From positions 64,368,501 to 64,432,500 of the forward strand of contig NC_084460.1 in the NCBI RefSeq assembly GCF_027409185.1: a stretch of 64,000 nt of DNA. The letters are read 5' to 3'. The position numbers and the translations under genes were made by a program. Under the pieces are notes generated by a model, which ran no database searches, had not been told where the DNA came from, and saw only the letters and a list, made by a program, of their open reading frames with translations. This document shows, piece after piece, positions 37,364-50,409 of this stretch. Source of the stretch: Cynocephalus volans (lineage: Eukaryota > Chordata > Mammalia > Dermoptera > Cynocephalidae). Position 1 is the stretch's first letter. Each line of letters opens with the position of its first letter.

Positions 37364-40336
37364 CCCGACTTCTGAAAACACCTCCCCCATTCATTCTCAC
37401 CTACACCTTGATTTCCTCACTTTTTACCTAGAATGAGTGCTGTGTGACTTGAGCAAGTCCCTTAACCTCCCTGGTTACCAGATCTGTTTTTACAAAATAT
37501 AAGGTGTTGGATGAGCCAATTTGAACACCTGCAGGGCCTGGTTGACAATGGTAATGACACCTAGCTGGGCCTTGGGGCCTTGAGTAGCTGAGAGTGGCTC
37601 CGGCCAACAGCCAGAAGAAAACAGAACCTCAGTCCTACAACCACAGGGACAGAATTCTGCCAACAGCCCTGTGAGACCCGATGCAAAAGACCCAGCCCAG
37701 CCATATCCAGATCCTGACCCACGAACATTGAGAGATGGAAAATGGTGTTCTAAGTCCCTAGGTATGCAGTAATTTGTTATGCAGCAGAAGAAAATTAATA
37801 CACTGGTGAATGGGTTTGGGGGAATTTGTGTCCTTTTCAAAGCTGTGCATGGTATTTGTGTGGTGGGGCAGACATGTGCATGTTTCTTGTTTTGGAGAGA
37901 ACTGAATGCGTTCATTGGATTCTCTGAAGAACACATGCATGAGTCAAAGAAGAAAAACCTGGAATTGATCAGTTGGGCACTGGGTGCCATGAACTCAGCA
38001 GAATCCTCCTCCAAAAACATGGCAGCAGCTGGGCAGGGAGCATTCAGGGCTATGCTTGCATCCACTTGCTTACCACTTCTAGCGGTGCAAACGCAACACT
38101 GAATCCACAGCACTGAGGTCAAGTATGCAGGGGCTCAGAAAACATCATTGTTTTTTTTTTCTAGGCACAATTGTCTTAATATTAGCAACCTAATAAAAAT
38201 TCCTCACATCCTTGAGAGCTTCCTTCTTTTTGTCTTAATTGATGTGGTTTACAGAAAATAAATTACACAGAGTGAATATTTTGCATTATTGTAGGAGATA
38301 AATTGATCGAATTATTATCCAACTTCAATAGCACTGGGATAAACAGATTATCATATTTATGCTGACATATTAGGGACAAGATTTATTTGCTCTCATTTTC
38401 TAGAAGACACATTTTTCTTTCCAGAATTAGAATGATACATAAAACCAATTAACCCTGACCATCCCATCTGCTCAGTTGTAGTCCTATTTCTCTGTATTTT
38501 TAAGGTCAGGAAAATGGATGTTGAGGGTATCACAAAGTAAAACCAGATGAGGCTACGGAAGGAAGAATAATCTGCAGGGATTCTGTGACATCAAGTAATG
38601 AATCTACAAATTAGAAGCCTCCCTTCCCATCTATAGTGTATGCACTTGCTGGGTATGGGGAAGCTGTGAGTGGTTCATAATTGAAAGACACAAATTGGGT
38701 GCTCGAAATTAATAGAAGAATTATGAGTTTGTCAATATTTATTTTCATGTTAGCAAAACATGTGTCATTAATTAAGAGGCACTTGAAATGGGAGGATTAC
38801 AGCCTGATATGTCCTAGAGCCCAGGTCCCATGAGGCCCTTGAGGCTCATGGAGGAAGCAGGAGACCAACGTTAATGCCCCTGAAGGATGACAGCCAGAGA
38901 CCAGTGCCTTGGTGGCACAAATTCCTCCTGTGTGGTGAGGGGGTCCCTGACCATGCCAACACTTTACACTGACTTCTGAGAGAGGGAGAGAAGAGGAGAG
39001 CAGCAGAAAATGTGCAGTATGCCCCCCAGAGACGATGTCTCCTCCAAGGCCATCAAGAGTGTGGAGCAGCAATGCTCCAGAGCTCCCACTGTGCAGAGTG
39101 GCCTTTCCCCAGAACACCTCTCTTGGGTGTGGCTTGCATCCTGTTTCAGCCACATGAAGATGGTGAACCAAGTGATGACAGCACCATGTGCCCACCACCA
39201 TTCACTCTTGAGGCCATCCTGGCAATGAGGCCTGAGTCTGGCCCAGAGGCTTGGGGCACTGAACAGCCACTAGTCCCAATGTGACTGATCTCCAGAACCA
39301 GAAATGATCCTCTCTGTTTCAATCTGCTTCTAGAAGCTTCTATTTCATGGCAGATACACCTCTTGGGGACCTGGAAGGAGATTGTGAGGGGAGGGGACCA
39401 CGGGGACAGCTTGGGCATGTCCAGAGGTTTTCTGTCCTCTCCTTCCATGTGCAGCTCCAGTGCTGTGACCTGCTGGGTGCAGGAGGATCAGGCAGCTGCT
39501 GGAGCACCATTGCCAGCTAGTGATGCTGCACAGCACTTAGGCCTTATGCTGTGTCTGCGACATAGTCTATGCACGGATCTTCGCCAACTGAACCATGCAA
39601 AACTGTTAAAGAAGTCAGTTATGAGACCTGGCACACATCTCAAACTGTGTGGTGGAGCAGGTGGTTTTACCACTATAAAACCATTATTTTCATGGATACA
39701 GCTAATGCCCTCTTAAAATGTCATACTGATTGATTGATGCTTTTAAAAAACTGAGTAATACTAAAAACTGGTGACTACTTCCATGACAAAAAGAGAGACA
39801 AACCAGGAAAAAACAGGTTCTTGATATTATTCTCAAAGTAAAGAGGGAAAAAAGAGGAAGAAATTCAACTATAATCAAACTACATAAACTAGAACTTTTT
39901 AATACTCATAAAGCATTCTTAGAAGAGAGACTTTCAGATAAAAGGTGATTTAAAACTTTATAAAAATATGTAACAGCTTCACACTAGTTTATTTAAATTA
40001 ACAGAATGTCCATTTTCAATATTTACAGATATTGAAAAAACAGAATTATGTTTTAGGTAATAATTCAAGACATGTAATTGCAAATATGTGAAAAATTCCA
40101 GTTTTGTCCCAATATCTACTTAAAGTTTCAGATGACATCTTACCTGCCATGTACAAACACATGAATAAATAATATGGCAGAAATGTCTTCAAAGTTCCCA
40201 GGATTTGGGTTACAAAAAAAAAAAAATTGGGAATTTAATCTTCTTTGTGTATAAGAATTATCTCTCAGCCCAGTTCATATTTGTCTTTTATATTTTCTTG
40301 TTTAATATTAGCTCTTCTTAAAGAAAAACACTGATT
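37364..40336. other. Downstream flank and probable 3'UTR of ERICH1
   Basis: The part next to 40336 is probably 3'UTR on the minus strand. The 210-codon minus frame at 37490-38122 and the frames at 38797-39716 overlap opposite-strand frames and show no domain. They are treated as chance. AT content rises from about 39720 onwards. Confidence 0.4.
39988..39993 (-). terminator. Candidate ERICH1 polyadenylation signal
   Basis: AATAAA on the minus strand lies about 345 bases after the ERICH1 stop codon. It is the first such hexamer I found downstream, and a GT-containing stretch follows. Use of this site is an inference. Confidence 0.35.
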
Positions 40337-40410
40337 TTACTCACTGTTTTTCTCAGGAAGGATATGTGTGATCCAGTAATTAAAGAAAGTTGAGATTACT
40401 CTGGCCTGGT
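40337..40410 (-). CDS. ERICH1: ERICH1, terminal coding exon
   Basis: The exon starts after a tgttttccag acceptor (AG at 40412-40411). It encodes the C-terminus QARVISTFFNYWITHILPEK plus NSE and a TAA stop at 40337-40339. The first two bases (AC) complete an Asp codon begun by the G at 44193. From memory, human ERICH1 ends almost identically, with ARVIS, FF, YWITHILPEK and a short acidic end. The role of ERICH1 is poorly known. It is a glutamate-rich protein without a characterised enzyme domain. No frame damage is visible. Conservation of this short end supports a real, functional exon. Confidence 0.95.
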
Positions 40411-43400
40411 CTGGAAAACAAAAACCAAAAACAAAACAAACAAAAATAAAATAAGTAAAACAGAGACAAAAATAAAAATCATAAATTATTATTTTGTAGA
40501 TATTAGCCTTTGGGCCCAAAGCAAACCCTGAAATAACCTAATGGAATGCAACTTTGGTATAAGGATGACGTTGGTAGTGACATACCACACTTATGAATCA
40601 AACATTATGTGACAAACATGGCAAGATGATGGCTCAGCTCTGAATATTTGTATTTTACTTGGGTCTGATCTGTGCAGGTTCATGAGTTCTATCAGACCTG
40701 AACAGCATAATCCCACAGTACAATACCACAGGTAGATCTCATCTGAAAGAAAACCATACACAAATTGAACTTAAAAGGAAACAGAAGTTTATGTCAAAGA
40801 AGTTTATGAACAACTAGAAAAAAGTTAAAAGTAGAATCCTAAGACAATATAGGAATTAAACAGCATCCGCATTTCAAATTTCAGGGAAGCTAATACTATG
40901 CCAAAAAGCAAAACAGCCAAAAGCAAGCTACCAAGGAGATGGTTGGTCTTTGACATAACCTGCCAACCCTTTTATCCTCTCACGCTGTGAGTAAAGATTC
41001 TCCTCAAATGTCAGGCTTTATAACTTGTACAGACTATAAAAATGCTGTCACCTAGAATCTAGTTTATAATGGACTTCTCACATTAAGCCCCAAAGAGAAG
41101 AGAGCAAAACAGACGTACAACCTTCCCAAGTCTGGCTCAGATCCTGGCCCCGGGGAGTTAGTTAGTTCACTACCACAGATGCTCACATTCACTTGGGAAC
41201 TGCCATCACAAGGGATCTGAGGCACCACCAACCCCAGCAGAAGCACACTTCAAAGAGTTTCCCAAGGCAGACCCTATTCTGCCCAGAGGCAAGGTGCCTG
41301 ATTTCTGTAAGCTACAGTCAGGATAATAAAAACTTAACTTCGATACAGAGAAGTAAAGGAGGATTAAAGGTGGAAATTGCTACAGCACCTTATTGGTGCA
41401 TGGCATGTGATAAAAATTCAAGGAATGGCAGCCATTATTTATGATAACATAGGTATATGATAAAATGTAATATGTTAAGTGTGAGATCGATCAGTTTTAC
41501 TGAACACCAGCTGTGTCCTAACACTGTAAAAAAACATGCATTAAACTTGTGAAAAGATTGTCTACATCTCAGTTGAACGAAGCATCTGTGATTTAGAAAA
41601 GAAAATCACTGAGCCAGTGAAGAGAGAAAGGAGATACAAGTAGAAAACACTCTATCCCTGCTTTTAAAATGCTGTTAACTTCTATGCTTACCTTATAGAG
41701 ATGAGAGATACTGCTACTAATTAGACTTCTAAGCTAGCTTTATCAAAAAGAAAACAATTTCAAAAAGTTACATAAGCTAAATCTGCATTAGACAAATCCA
41801 ATATTTGAAAACTAAGCTTCATTGTTTGTAAAATTTTATTTCACAAAACAGCTTGACATAGGAAAACTTTAAATGCATATCCTACATGCACTCAAAGGGA
41901 ATACATTTTTACAAAAAATGGGTTCATACTTAAGTTTTAGTTCTATCAATTGCTTAAAGTAAATGTGCTTGTAGACAAAACTTGCCCAAGAATTTTAATA
42001 TAAGAAAACAATGATTTTAACATTGGGGATTCTGTTAAATCCCCAACAGCTGTCAAAACTCTTTGATGCATTTCAGAACATTGCATAAGAAAAGCTTTGA
42101 GAAACACAATAAAAATAATAGAAATCTTAAAAGTTTTAAATTCAAAATGTCAGTTTATTTTCATCTCATAAAAATCTCATATTAGTTTAACTTAAAATTG
42201 GCTTTTTGCAGTTAGACATGAAATTTTATTATGGAAATCTTAATAATACAGTAGGCCTGATACCCAACAAAAATAAAGAAATGCTGGCCTGTGAGTTAAA
42301 TAACTCCTGGTTGCTCCTTTCCAGTACGAGAACCACTGCTCTAGCGGCCCATGTCTCTCCCTCTCTTCAGGCTTCTCCCCACCAGCAGCTGGACATGCTG
42401 CTATTTCATTTTGAAAATGAAGCCTCTTGACTCCACTTCCTCCTCTGGTCTTATTTCTTGATGTCCCTTGCAGCCAACCTTCCTGCAGGGTCAACTTTAC
42501 TCGCTGTCTCCAATTACTCTTCTATTCCCTAATGAAGCCTCAGCACCCACGCTACTGCTTTGTCCAGGTGACCACCAGCCATCATCATAGCCCTCAGTCT
42601 CTCCCTGGAGGTCAAACAGGTATTTCAAATTTAACTCCCTCAACACTGAGCTCCTAGTGGGTCCCCTCATCCCCAAACTCGCTCCTTCTAACAGTCTTTC
42701 CCCCTACTCATCAGCTATTTGGTTCTTACCATGGCTCAGGCCAAAAACCATGTCTCCTCTCCCATACCCAGTCAGTCAGCAGTTCCCACTGGTTCTTCCT
42801 CCAAAATCCACCTGGAATTTGGCCACACCTCATCATATTACAGCTTCACCCAGGTCTAGCTGCAGTCATCTTTCACAAGAGTCATTATAAAGCACTTACT
42901 TGGTCTCCACTCTTGACCTCTTTCCATCTAGTCCCAACAAAACAGCCCAGCTATGTGCAAAGAGGGCTCCGCTCCAGCCACATGGGCCTCTCGCTGCTCT
43001 GCAGCACCCCCAGCATGTTCCTCTTTGAGCGCCTGCACCTGGCTGCAAGAATGTCCCCTCCTGCTTTATGCTTTTCTCCACACCTGATCTGTGAGATCTG
43101 TTACATATGTTACTTCTCTTGCTGATTTTGTCTCCCCCTCAAGGCGCCAGCACTTGAGGGCACTGATGAGCCCCAGAGCCCAGAGGAGCGCCTAGGCACT
43201 AGTGGATGCAGGATAAGTATCTCAACAGATAAGGGGATTCACACATGTGTCAGGTTCCTCCTAGTTACCCCAACCCACGATGCTCTTCAACTTATGAATC
43301 GAAGTACTTACTGTCCCTGCCATCCATGTGTTTGTTCACTATACCAGTGCCATATTATAATTGCTTTATCATTACCTAACCCGATTTGCCATCTGGCTTT

Positions 43401-44192
43401 TTTAATATGTCAGTATTGACTCTTTAGCTACACCAAGAGGTTTCTAAGGATGGAAGCCATGCATTATACTGACTTTGAAACTCCCTCAAAGCAATCTGCA
43501 GAATCTCTTTCACTCGTTCATTCAGTAGAAAACCTGTCAACACCCACCTGGGGCAGATCTGTTATTCTGCACTCAGGGGTGTGCAGGTAGAGCAGCTGTC
43601 CAAAAACAGCCCTGGTTTCCTGATTTTCAGTGTTTGCAGATTTCTGTGGCCTAAATATTCCCACCATGGCCCACATCACCACACATGGCGTGAGGAAAGC
43701 AGGAGCACAATTGGCCCCAGCATTCTACAGTTTGCATGCAATGAGTACCCAAGAAAGGTGAGGAAGTAAACAAAAGAAACATCGTCACAGTAACGCAACA
43801 CTCTTTCTAACTGTAGAGGTTCAATAAGGCACACCAAGATATTCGGAGGACAGAAGGAATTTGCCTTCTATCAATACCACAGAGAAGGAAAAGGGGAGAA
43901 ACAAATTCTTTCTCTCCTATTTAAACTTGAGAAAAATTGGCTTTAAGAGTTGATACCTCACAAGTCTAGAAAATCAGATTGCACATGCATTTTTGCATAT
44001 ATTAAATGAAACATTTTTACATCGAGCAGAGGTAAAGGAAGCCCATTCCTCTGTGGGACGCTATTCTCCCAAGCCACATGCTGTTGTCATATTTTCCAAT
44101 TCATTGCGGCCTTGGTGGGGTATAAGTTTTCAGAGATAAACCCTGATGAGAATATTTTAAGCAGGAGAATGAATAAATTGCACAGTACTTAC
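40411..44192 (-). other. ERICH1: ERICH1 last intron
   Basis: The donor is gtaagtact at 44192-44184 and the acceptor is tgttttccag at 40420-40411. The intron is phase 1 and 3,782 bp. Much of it is AT-rich. An L2-like or similarly old repeat may lie at about 42440-43140 on the plus strand, a low-confidence call. Plus-strand frames at 42206-43125 are not supported as genes. Confidence 0.85.
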
Positions 44193-44387
44193 CAGGAGGC
44201 ATCGTGCAATGTTCTGGGAACATTGCCAGAGCATCCTTCAACCTCTCAATATCCTGGAAAAGTAATAGCATTTTCATGTGGTCCAGAATGAACACATCTG
44301 AGGGAGGCAAGCTGTGGGACTCAAGACGGTGAAACAGCTCTCCAGTGGCCTCCAGGCAGATGGCTGAGTCTGTGTCTTTGGAGTTAC
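44193..44387 (-). CDS. ERICH1: ERICH1, penultimate coding exon
   Basis: This 195-bp exon has acceptor catttag (AG at 44389-44388) and donor gtaagt. It reads, after completing a Gly codon, NSKDTDSAICLEATGELFHR, then LESHSLPPSDVFILDHMKML and LLFQDIERLKDALAMFPEHC, ending in TMPP plus a split Asp codon. The end matches the recalled human protein closely (SHS, PSDV, DIERLK-type, MFPEHCTMPP). This is the conserved C-terminal helical part. The phase fits both neighbours (2 + 192 + 1 bases). The ATG-less left part is not a separate gene. The function of the segment is unknown. Confidence 0.95.
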
Positions 44388-47128
44388 CTAAATGATGTCA
44401 GTATCACTTAGAAACAGTTTTATTTTATGTTTATGAACTAAAAATAAACTTTCATCTCTTAAGGATAGCCTCAAACATACGAGAGTACTTTTCCACTCAG
44501 AATGAGCTGTCTAGGATATAAAAAGCTATCAGGAAAGAAAATCAGAATAGAACTTTGAAAAGTAAATGAGGACAACAAAATACTGCTTTTTGAATGACTA
44601 TGGAAACCTGCTGTCTGTTCATATGTTTGATCTTTTAAAACACCTTCCAAGTACAACATGCAATTCAAAGTCATGAACAGCAGCAGGATAAACCGGACAA
44701 TAAAACTAAGTTCTCCATATTTATGTCATGTATCTTTAAAAGAAAAAAAGAATAAGATTGTTGGCTGTTTAGGGTAAATCAAGGAAAACTATAAAAACAA
44801 GATCCTGGCTTCTATTGCTTCTTTTGAAAGGACAACCATCAGTCTGTTGTTGGTCTTGTGAAGATGTGTCTTTCTTTCCTGCCTGCTTTTAAGATTTTTC
44901 TTTATCGATGGTTTTCCGCAGTTTGACTGTAATGTGCTTAAGTGTGGTGGTTTTTGTATTAATCCTACTTCGAGTTTGCAGAACTTCTTGAATCTGTGAC
45001 TCTATGTCCATCACTGATTTTGAAAAACTCCCACTATTATCTCTTTTGATGTTGCTCCTGCTCCGTTCTCACTCCTCTCCACCTCAGACTCCAGTGAAAT
45101 GGATGGATGTTTGGCCTTCTCCCTCTTTTCTCTATTTCCCATCCTTTCTCTCTCCATCCTTCAATCTGGAGACTTTGAACTGTCTTCCCAGTTACTAATT
45201 CTTTTATGATGAATGTAATCTGCCATTTACTCATCTTTCAAAGTTCTGAATTTTCAGTTATTTTATTTCTCAGGTCTAGAATTTCCATTTGGTTATTGTA
45301 ATAGATTCAAATTACCTGGTTAAATTCTCCAATTTTCATCTTTACTCCATTTTCTCCCTATTTTCTTGAACATCTTTATTACAGTTACTTTAGTTCCCTT
45401 GTCTGATAACATCAATATCTTCCACTCCTGTGGCATGCTCCCACTGACCTTTTTTCTCATGGTTTTCAGTTATATAGTCCTGCCTCTTGGCATGCCTGGT
45501 AAATTTTTATTGAATGTGTATGAAAAATTATGGATAATGGTATTTTCCTCCAGAGGCATCACCCTTTGCTCTGTTAGGCAGATAAAGTGGGGGTGGACCA
45601 CCTAGAGGCCTTCAGGGGCTCACCTGGCCACAGGGTGGACTGCATGTTTGGCAAAGGACCACCTACATCTGAACTGCCCTGGTTCGAGGGCTGGGACAGT
45701 CATTGTCTGCTTAGTGTCTCAAGACAGTCAAGAAGTTCACTGCATTATTCAGATGCTCTTTACTTGGCTTCCCACCATCGCACCACACAGTTTCAGAACT
45801 TGGCAAAGGTTTTAAGGAAAAACCAGCAGAGTGCTGGGTTCTGTTCTCCGACCTCCATCCCACCAGCCGCTGTACTCTCTGCACTCTCTACTTTTTGTCT
45901 CCCTAGACCTGTGAGACTGACAGACACTCTGTGTTTGTCTGCCTCCAGGGCTCCAAGGGTTCTTTCTCCACACTCACCCAATGCCAATCAGAATTGGCAA
46001 ATGCCTTGAAGGAAAATGTGGCTATAGGATGCTGGCTCACCTCCTCATGTAGTTTCTGGGATTTTATCCTCTTACAGGCTGGTTTCCTTAGTAGCTCATA
46101 AATTCCTTTAACAGATTTTTTTGTTTATATCTGGTGTTTCTAGTTATTCTTGGCATGACTGTTGTTCTGCCACAGCAACTCTATCATACACAGAAAAGAA
46201 AACCTACTGAGATCTTTCTGAATCCTACTTGCAGTGTGTCGCTATGTCTTCCTCTTTGTGTCATCTGGATATTTACGTTTTCAATTTGTTAATACAAACT
46301 GCTGATGAACATACCAAAGAGGAAAAGGCTAAGGTCACCTGCAACCATATTCTCAGTTAAAAATGATCTATTAATAATGGTATTTTTGTATCATTGTTTA
46401 AATCGGTTATTTACCTCCCAAATTATTACACAGTCAATACATCTCAATCTTGTTCATAAGACTACTGTCAAACATCTTGCTGAAAAATGGATCTACTAAA
46501 CCCACCATGTTCCCCTGAATCTTCCAGTTATGTCATCAAAATAGAAAAGCACCTTACTCTGCATGCTTTTGCTGTTGTTAACAACAGGTAATACAAATGT
46601 AAGCAATAAATCTACTTTCATTTTTCATATCTTATATCAATACAAATAGCTGCTCAAAAATGCTTTCTGAAAAATTAACCATAAGTTATACGTAGAAGAG
46701 TAAAATAAAATATGCTCTAAAGGAGAAAGGGGGTTTCTTTTACTCCTCTATCAGCTTATGAAAACAAACATGAGCTCATCAAAACCTCCAATCTGGATTT
46801 ATCTTTTATATAGAAATATAGCCTAGATTACCAACATAGTACAAAATCTGATTTTAGAGAAATAAAGAACACGAGGACAACCCACGTTTGGAGCCACAGC
46901 GTTACTGGGGCTAGCTGCCTTGTCCCTTGACACGCCTTGAGCCCCACGCCAGTCCAGTTCTTTGGTGGAAATAATTTAAATATTCTGATCTTTGCCTTGA
47001 AACAAATTATTTTGAATATTTTCATGTGTTTTATATTTTAAACATTTAAATATTTTACTATATTTGTTTATTTTCCCAAATTTTTAAGTGGATGCCATTA
47101 TTCAAGAGAAAAACAGGACAAAACATAC
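44388..47128 (-). other. ERICH1: ERICH1 intron, with an old L1-type repeat
   Basis: The intron is 2,741 bp and phase 1, with donor gtatgt (47128-47123) and acceptor catttag (44394-44388). A plus-strand block at about 44820-45450 contains words such as gtttgactgtaatgtgctt, gaacttcttgaatctgtga and ctagaatttccatttggtta. They match a common old mammalian repeat, probably L1-derived and antisense. Plus-strand frames within it are repeat sequence. Confidence 0.75.
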
Positions 47129-47599
47129 CTTCATATAAATAAATTTCTTGTGTTGACTTCAGAAAGTTTAGAAAACTGTCTGCCTTTTCACTGGTAATTC
47201 TAACATCTTCCTCGTGGGCATCTGTGACATCTTCCTCGCTGGCGTCTGTGACATCTTCCTTGTTAGTGTCTGTAACTTCTTCCCAGTCAGAACCTCTTAT
47301 ATTTCCTTGTTCACTATTGCTCTCCTCAGGCTGGTACATGAAGCTGATTCCAGAGGCCTTTGATACTAAGCCAGCTGCTTTCTTCCTTCTAATTTGCTGT
47401 TTCTTTTTCAGCTTCCTTTTTTTGTTTTTGCTTATTGTGGGGCCATCTGTGCACTGTGGCTGTAATTTTTCCTGTAAAAGACTCTGCTGTTTCTCTAATT
47501 TTGCTTGTTCAACATGGATGTTATTGGGACTCTTAAAATTTTTCTTTGATTTGTGCTTTCTAATTCTTTTTCTCTTTGGTTGATCATGAGGATCCTGAC
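47129..47599 (-). CDS. ERICH1: ERICH1, basic and acidic-repeat coding exon
   Basis: This 471-bp exon has a poly-T tract and aacag acceptor (AG at 47601-47600) and a gtatgt donor. It opens QDPHDQPKRKRIRKHKSKK, a strongly basic stretch likely to act as a nuclear localisation signal. A second Lys/Arg cluster follows (KNKKRKLKKKQQIRRKKAAG), then ISFMYQPEE. Next come four acidic 8-residue units of the type EDVTDASE (about 47193-47290). The exon ends SFLNFLKSTQEIYLYE. All landmarks match recalled human ERICH1, but the human acidic array is several times longer. Exon length is 2 + 468 + 1, so phases agree with the downstream exon. Earlier exons are not seen in this window. Confidence 0.96.
47193..47290 (-). 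repeat. ERICH1: 24-bp coding tandem repeat in ERICH1
   Basis: About four copies of a 24-bp unit (plus-strand form catcttcctcgctggcgtctgtga) encode the acidic octapeptide. The copies differ at several positions. Copy number differs from the longer human array as I recall it. Confidence 0.9.
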
Positions 47600-50409
47600 C
47601 TGTTAAAAAAAATTCAAATGCAAAAATTTTCAGTACAATGGAACCATAACAAACATATTAGGTTGAATAAATTTTCCATCAGGCTCTTACAGTATTAGAA
47701 GAAAAGGAATTTAAACTATTTCAGTGATTCTTGACTTTATACCTCACAGTCATTACACTATCAAAGATCCTGGGGCTAATCAGAATATAAATTTACAGTC
47801 TACTTTTTTTCCCAAAAAGGGAACGTATAGAGGATATATACTCATGGTTGTTGCAATTATGATATATGGTGGGCTTTTAAGGACGGAAGAGTTGTTGCAG
47901 TTTTATTGGGGGTAAAACGTCATTCCTATGGCTTTGGGGGAAAAACCTATGAATTTTTATGTTTTTTACATTTTACTTTAGTACCTTTTAAGAGTTACTT
48001 GTGTGTGAGAATAAAAAACAAATAATGATGACTTGCCCATCTGAATCAGGAACAGGTCACATTTTGAAATGAAGATGAAGTTTGGGTTCCAGGTTTGCAG
48101 AAGTTGGTATATAAATGAAATACGTCAATGGTATGCTGGTAAACGGTTAACAACCAGCTCTTTGAGTTGATCCATTTGCCAACTTTCCTGGTGTAAGTAT
48201 GGCTGATCTCAACCTACACTGTGATGTCATGGCATGGGAAGAAACACACACAGTTGATTCTCACAAGCTGGCTAGAGTGGCACACCACTGAAATGGCACC
48301 CAGGGAGAAGAGTGTAGGGAGGAAGCACAGAGGGTAAACCGTGGCACACAGGGCTGGCCAGGAATGGCAGATCTGAGACACTGGGAATAAGGAGAAAAGC
48401 ATAAGTTATTACTAGCATGACAAAGAAGGTCTCCCATGAATAACTAGTATCGGATAGATTTGACAGAAGACGGAGCTTAACCCTAGCGGGTGATATGGAA
48501 ATTGAGAGGAACATCACTGAAAGAATCCTGCACTGCATCTAAGCTGGGTCTGCACACCCCGATGGTTGTTAAGAACACACACCAAGTCCACACCACACCC
48601 GCCTGTGTCATTGCCCACACAGGACTCTTTGGCCCTGCCTGAGCAGATCTAGAACTGCAAAGCTTGCCACTGTATGATGCAGGATCTTTTTTTCAGACAA
48701 TTCTCATTTTTAGGAAGTTCTTGTTTGACTTTTCCTAAGCTGCATACTACCCCATCACAGATTACTGTGAGGAAACAAAATTAAGTAATGTGTATGAAAT
48801 TTGTGAGACACTGTATGATGGTAAGATGTTATTATATTGAATAAAAACCTGTTTTCCTATAATTTCTACTCAAGGACTTTAATTTTACCCTCTATAATTA
48901 GACAGAAAATGTCCAGTTTGTCTTCCATACTGTAGTTCTCCAAAGTAGCATTCATATTTCACCTAAGTTTTCTCAATAACCTCAACAATGCTACTCGCAG
49001 AGCTGGGGGAGCCACCTGGCTGAGCATGCCCGAGATATAACCCCTGCTGGCTACAAAGCCCTGGGAGCCATCCCTTGTCCTGGACACTATGAGTTTATGT
49101 ATGAAGCCTCGACTCCCACCAGTTTGATTAAGCAGACACATCTTGCTTCCCTCACCCTGAAAATACATAAAATAAGTACTTCATTAAGTATTAAACCTCA
49201 CCTCTTTCATCAGACACAGACATCCCACCACCAGCTTTGCATCATTGTTAAATTAAACACTGTGTTGTGGAAATGGTGACACCATTTCACTGCTATCTTT
49301 TGAATGAGAGAGTTCTCAGTGTTCTCCTGACACACTTGGCAACCATATCTATGAAACCTATTGCTACTTCAAATTTGGCAGGAAGCCAGAACTTCTCCTC
49401 ATAAGATCACAATATAAGATTATTGCCTAGCCCATAATTAGTACATTTTATCTCTTCCCTCAAATAAGAGTTTTTAATACGGTATTTTTCTGTTTCATTT
49501 GCAAGTGTTAATCGACATCAGGACCTGCTAAGTGTAGCTGACAGACCAATGCTGATTCACTAATATCTTCAAATAGCTGAACCTTGAGCTGGCTATAAAA
49601 TGTTAATGTTCAAAAAATTACCACTGTTTATGGAATTCGTTTTTTTAAAATTTTTCAGGTTCAGTTAAAAAAAGACAAAATTAAATTTCTCCTCATTTGT
49701 GTCTATTAAAGATGTATGCTAGACTTCATTAATTCGAGGAAAAGTAATCCGTAGGGTATTTTATCATCCCAAAGTAAACCCATGTGAGAACCGATGTGAC
49801 ATACCTTTGAGGAAGGGACAGTCCTCACTATCCACTAAGAACAACACACACAGGGCTTCTCCAGTCATTCTCTGGGTTCCTCATGACTATATTCCTTCTT
49901 CATAGGCTCTTTCAGTCTAGCTGACCACCAATTTTATCCTGTGTTTCTCTCTCTCTCTGCAAGTGGTGAGACCACATATAAACTGCTGCCTGGCTGAGAA
50001 TGATTACACTATTGATCTGTTATCCTCAAAAGACTATAAAATAGTAATTTAAAAAGGTGGAGATGGCAATAAAAAATTCTATAAAATGATAGGTATATCA
50101 TACTTTTTCATATGAATGTGTGTATGTGTGTATATTTTTGAAAAGGAAGACATAATATACATAAAAAAAAGATATTGGAAGTCTACATCCCAGGATGTTA
50201 ACTTAACTGTGGCTGTCTTCCCGTGGTGTGAGTATGGGGTGCTGTGTTTTTTCTACTGTACTTTTCTTATTTCCAAGTTTAGGGCATTGAGAAGATACTG
50301 CTTTAATAACAAGGAAAACGTATGTTAAACTTGATGAAATTAAGACATCTCAGACTTTATGAGATGCCACTTAATCCTGCTTAAAGAGAAATTTACAGTC
50401 TTAAGTACA
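47600..50409 (-). other. ERICH1: ERICH1 intronic sequence
   Basis: Lies upstream of the first visible exon. No repeat was named with confidence. A possible 30-nt microexon at 49805-49834 is listed separately. The frame pair at 48959-49279 has no support. Assignment as intron assumes that the 5' exons lie to the right. Confidence 0.6.
49805..49834 (-). other. Candidate ERICH1 microexon, 30 nt
   Basis: On the minus strand a pyrimidine/GT-rich stretch ending ttcttag precedes 30 bases. They read, in the phase needed by 47599, DSEDCPFLK plus a split Gly codon, and a GTATGT donor follows. The exon is symmetric (phase 1-1), so it could be included or skipped without shifting the frame. I recall no such segment in the human protein. 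A chance arrangement is quite possible. Confidence 0.25.

Noticed and set aside
37490-38122. 210-codon minus-strand frame downstream of ERICH1
   Set aside because: No recognised domain, opposite-strand frame overlaps it, and no splice or promoter context. It looks like a chance frame.
39000-39716. Possible processed pseudogene or exon block
   Set aside because: Frames on both strands are open, there are multiple breaks and I know no parent gene. No poly-A tail or duplication is evident.
48959-49168. Possible ERICH1 exon with an RLHT-like word in another frame
   Set aside because: Stops occur in every frame that resembles the human segment, and the similarity is only a few residues.
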